20,738 nucleotides of DNA, from contig JBMYRH010000048.1 in assembly GCA_049602155.1 (NCBI GenBank), forward strand, positions 1 through 20,738, given 5' to 3'. The number at the start of each line of letters is the position of its first letter. The first letter of the stretch is position 1. Origin of the DNA: JBMYRH01 sp049602155 (GTDB taxonomy: Bacteria; Myxococcota_A; UBA9042; PHBI01; JBMYRH01). A program made the translations under genes and the position numbers. Below the pieces are notes generated by a model, which saw only the letters and a program-made list of their open reading frames with translations, did not search any database and was not told the DNA's origin. Below are positions 16,323 through 20,738 of this stretch, one piece after another.

Positions 16323-16400
16323 GTTTCAAAACAGGTCAGCGACGTTTTGAAATGGGGGTTCACGTCCATTTCAAAACTCACGCTGTGCAGCTTTTGAAAC
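16323..16400. repeat. Four alternating TTTCAAAA-type inverted repeats
   Basis: GTTTCAAAAC (16323-16332), GTTTTGAAATGG (16344-16355), CCATTTCAAAAC (16366-16377) and TTTTGAAAC (16392-16400) alternate in direction. Elements 2 and 3 form a perfect 12-pair stem with a ten-base loop, and elements 1 and 4 can pair outside it. Elements 1 with 2 and 3 with 4 can pair instead. The array lies between the convergent ends of the cytochrome gene (16306) and the small lipoprotein gene (16404). It could act as a two-way transcription end, although no T-tract follows, or be a repeated extragenic palindrome. Confidence 0.75.
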
Positions 16401-16403
16401 GGC

Positions 16404-16637
16404 TCAGCGCTCAGCGCAGCTCGCCTCGCACTCGCTGACGATGACCGACCAGTCCATGGCCTCTGCCCGACGCGCATCGGTGCAGGTTTGAACGCAGTCC
16501 GAGGGGGCCTCTTTGGCGTCTTGGCTGTCGGCAGTCTCTGCGGTCTCTGTGGGAGAGTCCGTGACAGGCTTTGGGTTGGCGCAGGCGGCGCTGACGAGGC
16601 TTAGCCCGGCGATCGCTGTGATGAAGAGGCGCCTCAT
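16404..16637 (-). CDS. Small lipoprotein with twin CX3C motifs
   Basis: This 77-residue product starts at the ATG at 16637-16635, overlapping the stop of the PNGase F-like gene (ATGA). Its signal peptide ends VSAAC (Cys19), a slightly atypical lipobox. After a Thr/Asp/Glu-rich linker come Cys48-x3-Cys52 and Cys70-x3-Cys74, 17 residues apart, likely on two helices joined by disulfides. I do not recognise a named family. Coupling to the PNGase F-like gene suggests a role at the same place in the envelope. Confidence 0.75.
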   Translation of the reverse strand: MRRLFITAIAGLSLVSAACANPKPVTDSPTETAETADSQDAKEAPSDCVQTCTDARRAEAMDWSVIVSECEASCAER

Positions 16638-18679
16638 GGCGCGGTCGCGTAGTACGTGAGCCAGCTCGTCATCTTGACCTCGGGGAGGTATCCGCCTGGG
16701 TCGGTGATGTTCGGGGTGTAGGTCTGACCTTGGAAGAGCCCCTCGTAGCTCAAGAGGTTGTTCGTTGGGTTCACGGCGCTCGTGATGTCGACCGTCCAGA
16801 GCTTGACGTCCATGCCAGCGCACCAGCCCGCGCGCCCAAAGGGCCAGGTCCCGAACTGGTTCGGCACGCCGCCCTCAGAGGTCTGGTCCATGCACCCGTA
16901 CCAGGTGCCGGCGTTGGGGTGCTCCTCCATGTAGCTCGCGTCGTTGACCGTGAAGGCGTGCTGATGGTTACAGAACTCGGCGCAGTTGGCCTGGGTGGAC
17001 GAGTGCCCGTGGCCGGAGATGATCGCCGTCAGGCTGACGCTGTCAGCCCCCTCGGGGAGGTTGAAGGCGACGTCGCCGTGCTTGCCGTCGTTGTAGGTCT
17101 CGTTGAAGCCCGTGCCGCCTGGGTTGCCCCAGAGGTAGCGGATACCGACCGGGCGCTTGCCCGTCCCCGCGTCATAAAAGAGGAGCTTGCCGTGCAGCGT
17201 GTAGCCATTGGCCCCAGCGAAGCGGAAGCGCCGCGTGCCGCCCTTGTTCACCAAAGGCAAGAGCGCGCTCAGGTCCGTGAGCCAGTTGCCCTCACGGCCA
17301 TAGGGCGTGACCCAGCGCGCGAACTCCGTGCCGCACCCACAGGCGCAGTCTCCGTAGCCTGTCCCTTCAGCGTTGCAGGTGTGGACGCTCTCGCTCACCG
17401 TGCCATCGGGGGCCTCGCAGCTGCACGCCATCGTGTCAGCGGTCACGCCGGTGTCTTCATCTGCAGGCGTGCAGCTCGTCTGCGCGCTGACCTCCGGGTT
17501 TGGCGTCGCGACGTCACAGAGCTTCAGGTTCTGGATGTAGTCCCACTCGTTACACCCGGCGTCCTTACCTTGCTTATGGTTGGGGCACGCGGTGTAGAGG
17601 TAGATCGCCATGCCGTCGTAGCCAGCCAAGGTCTCGGCGTCCGGCAGGGTGATCTCGACGGTGGATGAGTAGCCGCCCCCCCAGCCACCGGGGTGGGTGT
17701 GGTTGTCCCAGAGTGTGACCTCTAGTGGCGCCATGGCGGTCATCTCGGCCTGAATCTTGGCTTCATAGTCGAAGTAGAGCGACTCGTTGGCGATGAAGTA
17801 CATCGGGTAGTTGTCGTTCTTCCAGTCGTAGAGCGAGCCGATCTCACGCCAGCGCTGGAAGCGATCCAGCGCGAACCAGAACATCTGCTGCTCGCCGAGG
17901 AAGGCCGCGAGGCTCCCAGTGACCGAGAAGCCCGCCGTGTTGATGTAGTGGACCCGGTTCGCCCAGCTCGCCTGCGCATCCGTCCCCATTTGAGCGAGGG
18001 CAGCATCGACGCGGCCCTTCATGCCGGTGATGTCTGATGACCAGGAGGTGTCAAAGGAGCCAAAGAAGAGGTGCGTGCCGTCGGGCGCACGCTCGAGCAG
18101 GGCTTTGACGTCAGAATTCCAGACCGCGGTGTTGTAGTCACTCGCGGCGTAACGGAAGACGAAGAGGTAGCTCGAGAGGCCATCCCAGTTGGTCGAGAGC
18201 GTCCAGTCGCCGTCGAGGGTCGGGACGGTGAAGTCGCCAGCGGGGTCCATGATCTGAACCCCATAAGGGCCCGCATTCCAGGGGATCGGCGTCTCCTGGG
18301 GGCCTGGCTCCGGCTCTGGCTCTGGTTCTGGCTCTGGATTGGTCGTACCTGTGTCCTCTGGCGTCGCGGGCACGTCTTGCTCAGGCGTGGTCGAGGTGTC
18401 TGCTTCAACACTGCTCGTGTCATCCACAGGGTCGCCTGTCGGGTCACTCGGCGCCGTGTCCTCCTCGGTGGCGACGGTGTCCCCTTGCCCCGGGTCTGTG
18501 GCCTCGGCGCTGTCGGAGCCGGCGGTGCTGCCGCCCTCTGAGTCGCTCTCAGCCGCGGTCGACGCGTCAAGGTCCGAGCCGCTGCCTGAGGCTGCCGTCG
18601 AGCCCGAGTCGCCGCAGCCGGTCACTAAGGTGGCCACCGCACAGAGCGCGATCCAGTGCGCGCGTGAAAATCTTCTCAT
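16634..18679 (-). CDS. PNGase F-like lipoprotein (peptide-N-glycosidase F family)
   Basis: This 681-residue protein starts at the ATG at 18679, with AGGAG eight bases upstream. It is a lipoprotein (VTGC, Cys22) with a Ser/Thr/Glu/Asp linker that ends in a Pro-Glu repeat (about 115-125). An N-terminal domain (about 135-330) that I cannot name precedes the PNGase F-like part. CNEWDYIQNL (376-385), ARWVTPYGREGNW (454-466), ISGHGHS (554-560), CAEFCNHQH (566-574) and GRAGWCAGM (615-623) line up with CDEWDR, GRFITPY, ISGWGHA, CAEWC and DRAGWCPGM of Elizabethkingia PNGase F as I remember it. Asp380 and Glu568 match its catalytic Asp60 and Glu206. The counterpart of Glu118 is not clear. It probably removes N-glycans from glycoproteins, perhaps of prey or host; activity is an inference. 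It is third in the right-hand operon. Confidence 0.85.
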   Translation of the reverse strand: MRRFSRAHWIALCAVATLVTGCGDSGSTAASGSGSDLDASTAAESDSEGGSTAGSDSAEATDPGQGDTVATEEDTAPSDPTGDPVDDTSSVEADTSTTPEQDVPATPEDTGTTNPEPEPEPEPEPGPQETPIPWNAGPYGVQIMDPAGDFTVPTLDGDWTLSTNWDGLSSYLFVFRYAASDYNTAVWNSDVKALLERAPDGTHLFFGSFDTSWSSDITGMKGRVDAALAQMGTDAQASWANRVHYINTAGFSVTGSLAAFLGEQQMFWFALDRFQRWREIGSLYDWKNDNYPMYFIANESLYFDYEAKIQAEMTAMAPLEVTLWDNHTHPGGWGGGYSSTVEITLPDAETLAGYDGMAIYLYTACPNHKQGKDAGCNEWDYIQNLKLCDVATPNPEVSAQTSCTPADEDTGVTADTMACSCEAPDGTVSESVHTCNAEGTGYGDCACGCGTEFARWVTPYGREGNWLTDLSALLPLVNKGGTRRFRFAGANGYTLHGKLLFYDAGTGKRPVGIRYLWGNPGGTGFNETYNDGKHGDVAFNLPEGADSVSLTAIISGHGHSSTQANCAEFCNHQHAFTVNDASYMEEHPNAGTWYGCMDQTSEGGVPNQFGTWPFGRAGWCAGMDVKLWTVDITSAVNPTNNLLSYEGLFQGQTYTPNITDPGGYLPEVKMTSWLTYYATAP

Positions 18680-19236
18680 GGTGCTGACTCCTGGGCGGCT
18701 GAAGAGGGACCGCTGAGGTGACGCTCAGCGCGTTCGACCCATACGTTGTACATCGCAGCGCTGAAGAGCACGAAGTGAATCTCATCCAGGTCGTCACCGT
18801 GGTCGCGGCACGTGGTCAACGCGATGTCCGCCGCGTCACGGGGCGGGTAGCCATAGACGCCGCACGAGATGGCAGGGAACACCAGGCGCTTGAGGCCATG
18901 GGTGCGCGCCATGTTCAGACAAGCGCGGTAGGCGCGTATCAGCACAGGTCCCGAGGTCTCGGTGCCTCGATAGACCGGCCCCACGGTGTGGATCACGTGC
19001 CCGACGTCGAGCTTGAACCCCGGCGTGATGCGCGCCTCGCCGGGGGGACAACGGACGCCGTCAAGCGCTGGTACTCGACGGCATGCGGCGAGCAACTCAG
19101 GGCCCGCCGCGTCATGAATGGCGCCGTCAACGCCCCCGCCCCCGAGCAGCTCAGGGGCCGCAGCGTTGATGATGGCGTCGCCTTGAGCGTGGGTGATGTC
19201 GCCCATGCTCAGGGTGATCGCATCAAAGTGGCGCAT
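18676..19236 (-). CDS. Macrodomain protein (MacroD/YmdB-like) lacking catalytic-site Asn
   Basis: This 186-residue protein is a single macrodomain. It has GDITHAQGDAIINAA (12-26), GGGGVDGAIH (32-41), the VIHTVGP strand (81-87) and the SCGVYGYPP loop (124-132). MacroD/YmdB relatives bind ADP-ribose or O-acetyl-ADP-ribose and often hydrolyse mono-ADP-ribose or deacetylate. Here the normal NAAN motif is NAAA: Ala27 (codon GCC) replaces the second Asn, which in YmdB and MacroD2 helps place the water or substrate. Asp37 and the Gly-rich loop remain. It may therefore bind without normal catalysis. There is no signal peptide, so it should be cytoplasmic, although its operon neighbours are exported. 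The start has GGAG close upstream. The stop overlaps the start of the PNGase F-like gene. Confidence 0.88.
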   Translation of the reverse strand: MRHFDAITLSMGDITHAQGDAIINAAAPELLGGGGVDGAIHDAAGPELLAACRRVPALDGVRCPPGEARITPGFKLDVGHVIHTVGPVYRGTETSGPVLIRAYRACLNMARTHGLKRLVFPAISCGVYGYPPRDAADIALTTCRDHGDDLDEIHFVLFSAAMYNVWVERAERHLSGPSSAAQESAP

Positions 19237-19245
19237 GGCTCCGCT

Positions 19246-20738
19246 TTATGGAGGGTCTTCACAGGTGGACCCAATACACGCTCCCGTCACGCAGTCTGAG
19301 TCCGTGTCGCACGCCTCGGAGACCTCGCAGGTCGCCCCGCACTGACCACCACAGTCAACGTCGCTCTCCGCTTCATCCCCTGTGTTTTGAGTCCCATCGA
19401 GGCAGCTGTTGATGCACGCAAAGGCGCCGTCACAGACGTTGATGCCTGGCGGGTCCATGGTTTGCCCATCATTGAGGCTTCCGGGCGAAGACGCTGCCGG
19501 GTTTTGCCAGGTGAAGTTCGACGCAAAGGCACCGGTCCCTGAGAGGCGAATCGATGTGTTGCTGCCGTCGTCATCCAAGATATCAATGACTAGCGGAACC
19601 CCTGGCTCGAGGGCGCTGCCCTCGCCAGGGGTCACAGTTTCCCAAATGATGTAGTCGATGATGTTGCCGTTGTCGTCGAACAGAACCGCGCCATGAGAGT
19701 TCTTGAAGCTGTTGGTGACCAGCATCTGAATGGCGTTGTATCCGAACTCAGCGCCGGTTCCGCCGTCGCTGATGCTCGCGGAGAGGTTCTGCTTCGAGAG
19801 GAGGTTTCCGCCGACGCTGACGCCTGCGACACTCCATCCGCTTGTGTCTGTGCCGACGCGGCCGGCGACCTCGATGAAGTAGTTGGCAGGATCCGTGTCA
19901 ACCCAGTTCACCTCGTTGATCCAGGGCTTTTCGCCACAATCGTTGTCGGGATCTGTGCCGGCATCGAAGGGCGTGCATGTCCCCTCGGTGCCGCTGAGGT
20001 GACAGGAACCGCATCCGCTATCGCACGCAGTGTCACAGCAAATGCTCCCGACACAGTGCCCACCGGGGCAGGACTCTCCGCTCGAGCAGGCATCCCCGAA
20101 CGCGCTGCAGTTCTCGTCGGTCTGACCATCACAGTCATTATCGAGCCCATCGCAGAGGTGGGCGCCGGTCTCGCCACCGTCTTCGAAGTCGCTGTCGTTG
20201 TAGACGCACGACCAGCCGCCGTCGCCGTTGCATGTCGCGGTGAAGTCGGCGCACTCCCCATCGGTGTCGCACGTGCTGTCGCTCGCGGGATCGACGTCAT
20301 CGACCTGACCGTCACAGTCATTGTCTTTGCCGTCGCAGAGCGTCTCGGAGCCTTGGTAGTCCGTCACCCCCGAGTAATCGCAGCTGTAGCTGCCAGATGA
20401 GCAGGCGGCCACAGGGGCTGTCGCCGTACAGACGCCCAAGACGGTGCAGCCCGCGTCAGCCAGCGCGCCGAGGTTCGAGCCGTCGAGCGCCAAGCCCTCA
20501 TCGGTGTCGCCATCGCAGTCATCATCTTGGTTGTCACAGGTCTCGCTCTCGATGGCGCTCGTCGCTGAGCACACCAAGCCACCCGTGCCCTGGCAGACCA
20601 CCGTCCCCGCGTTGCAGATCCCGATGCCGCCACAGGCCTGCGCCAAGTGCAGGCTGCCCGACCCGTCCACGTCGGTCGCCGTGACCGAGCCTCCGTCACC
20701 GAAGTCCTCATCTGTGGTGCCATCACAGTCATTATCGG
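19246..20738 (-). CDS. Secreted MopE-like / lamin-tail protein, C-terminal part (N-terminus beyond window)
   Basis: The frame is open to the last base, so the N-terminus is missing; 496 residues are in the window. It begins with DNDCDGTTDED and has further MopE-type CDxxDxDCDGxxDE repeats over about the first 200 residues, which probably bind cations. A Cys-rich segment (CSSGESCPGGHC and CCDTACDSGCGSC) follows. A lamin-tail domain starts at WINEVNWVDTDPANYFIEV and ends near NPAASSPGSLND. Two more Cys/Asp-rich modules close the chain (VCDGAFACINSC and SDVDCGGQCGATC). Stop TAA is at 19248-19246, and the macrodomain gene starts nine bases later. By comparison with its neighbours it is probably a secreted surface or lipid-anchored protein; no enzyme domain is seen. 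Confidence 0.85.
   Translation of the reverse strand, partial: DNDCDGTTDEDFGDGGSVTATDVDGSGSLHLAQACGGIGICNAGTVVCQGTGGLVCSATSAIESETCDNQDDDCDGDTDEGLALDGSNLGALADAGCTVLGVCTATAPVAACSSGSYSCDYSGVTDYQGSETLCDGKDNDCDGQVDDVDPASDSTCDTDGECADFTATCNGDGGWSCVYNDSDFEDGGETGAHLCDGLDNDCDGQTDENCSAFGDACSSGESCPGGHCVGSICCDTACDSGCGSCHLSGTEGTCTPFDAGTDPDNDCGEKPWINEVNWVDTDPANYFIEVAGRVGTDTSGWSVAGVSVGGNLLSKQNLSASISDGGTGAEFGYNAIQMLVTNSFKNSHGAVLFDDNGNIIDYIIWETVTPGEGSALEPGVPLVIDILDDDGSNTSIRLSGTGAFASNFTWQNPAASSPGSLNDGQTMDPPGINVCDGAFACINSCLDGTQNTGDEAESDVDCGGQCGATCEVSEACDTDSDCVTGACIGSTCEDPP

Noticed and set aside
16323..16400. Ordinary intrinsic terminator
   Set aside because: The stem is strong, but no T-run follows on either strand and the arms are AT-rich at their outer ends. 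I kept it as a repeat array.

Overview
This is a GC-rich window, read as part of a Myxococcota (deltaproteobacterial) chromosome. The case rests on several things: a C-terminal sorting tail of the MYXO-CTERM type, many lipoproteins with long Asp/Glu/Thr/Ser/Pro linkers, and Cys/Asp-rich MopE-like, lamin-tail, FG-GAP and IPT/TIG modules. The lineage is an inference; there is no rRNA or tRNA. Fifteen protein genes cover almost all of the window. The first and the last run off its ends.

Left part (1-9466). A truncated lipoprotein with a perfectly periodic 47-residue repeat (minus strand) is divergent from a PRMT-type methyltransferase (plus strand). Next comes a minus-strand group. It holds an FG-GAP/MopE lipoprotein, an IPT/TIG protein with a MYXO-CTERM-like tail (joined by an ATGA overlap), and 27 bases later a 113-residue thioredoxin-fold protein. 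That small gene has an in-frame UGA at codon 13 inside a UxxC redox motif, followed by a well-placed bacterial SECIS-like hairpin. I read it as a selenoprotein of the ArsC-like kind, which ordinary gene calling would cut down to its C-terminal half. A lamin-tail lipoprotein is divergent from this group.

Middle part (9484-16306). A tightly coupled minus-strand operon encodes a membrane-anchored helical-repeat protein, a radical SAM protein, a DUF1415 protein and a tandem double radical SAM protein. This gives three related radical SAM/auxiliary-cluster modules in one operon. Divergent from it is a lipoprotein that joins a UshA-like phosphoesterase-fold domain to a tetraheme cytochrome c domain. 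A nested, alternating inverted-repeat array (four TTTCAAAA-type elements) lies after it.

Right part (16404-20738). Another coupled minus-strand operon encodes a lamin-tail/MopE-type secreted protein (partial), a macrodomain protein lacking the usual catalytic-site Asn, a PNGase F-like lipoprotein and a 77-residue lipoprotein with paired CX3C motifs. Five gene junctions in the window are 4-base stop/start overlaps.

Most products are predicted to be exported and attached to an envelope membrane or the surface. The redox theme (selenoprotein, cytochrome, radical SAM enzymes) and the glycan theme (PNGase F-like enzyme) are the most promising leads.
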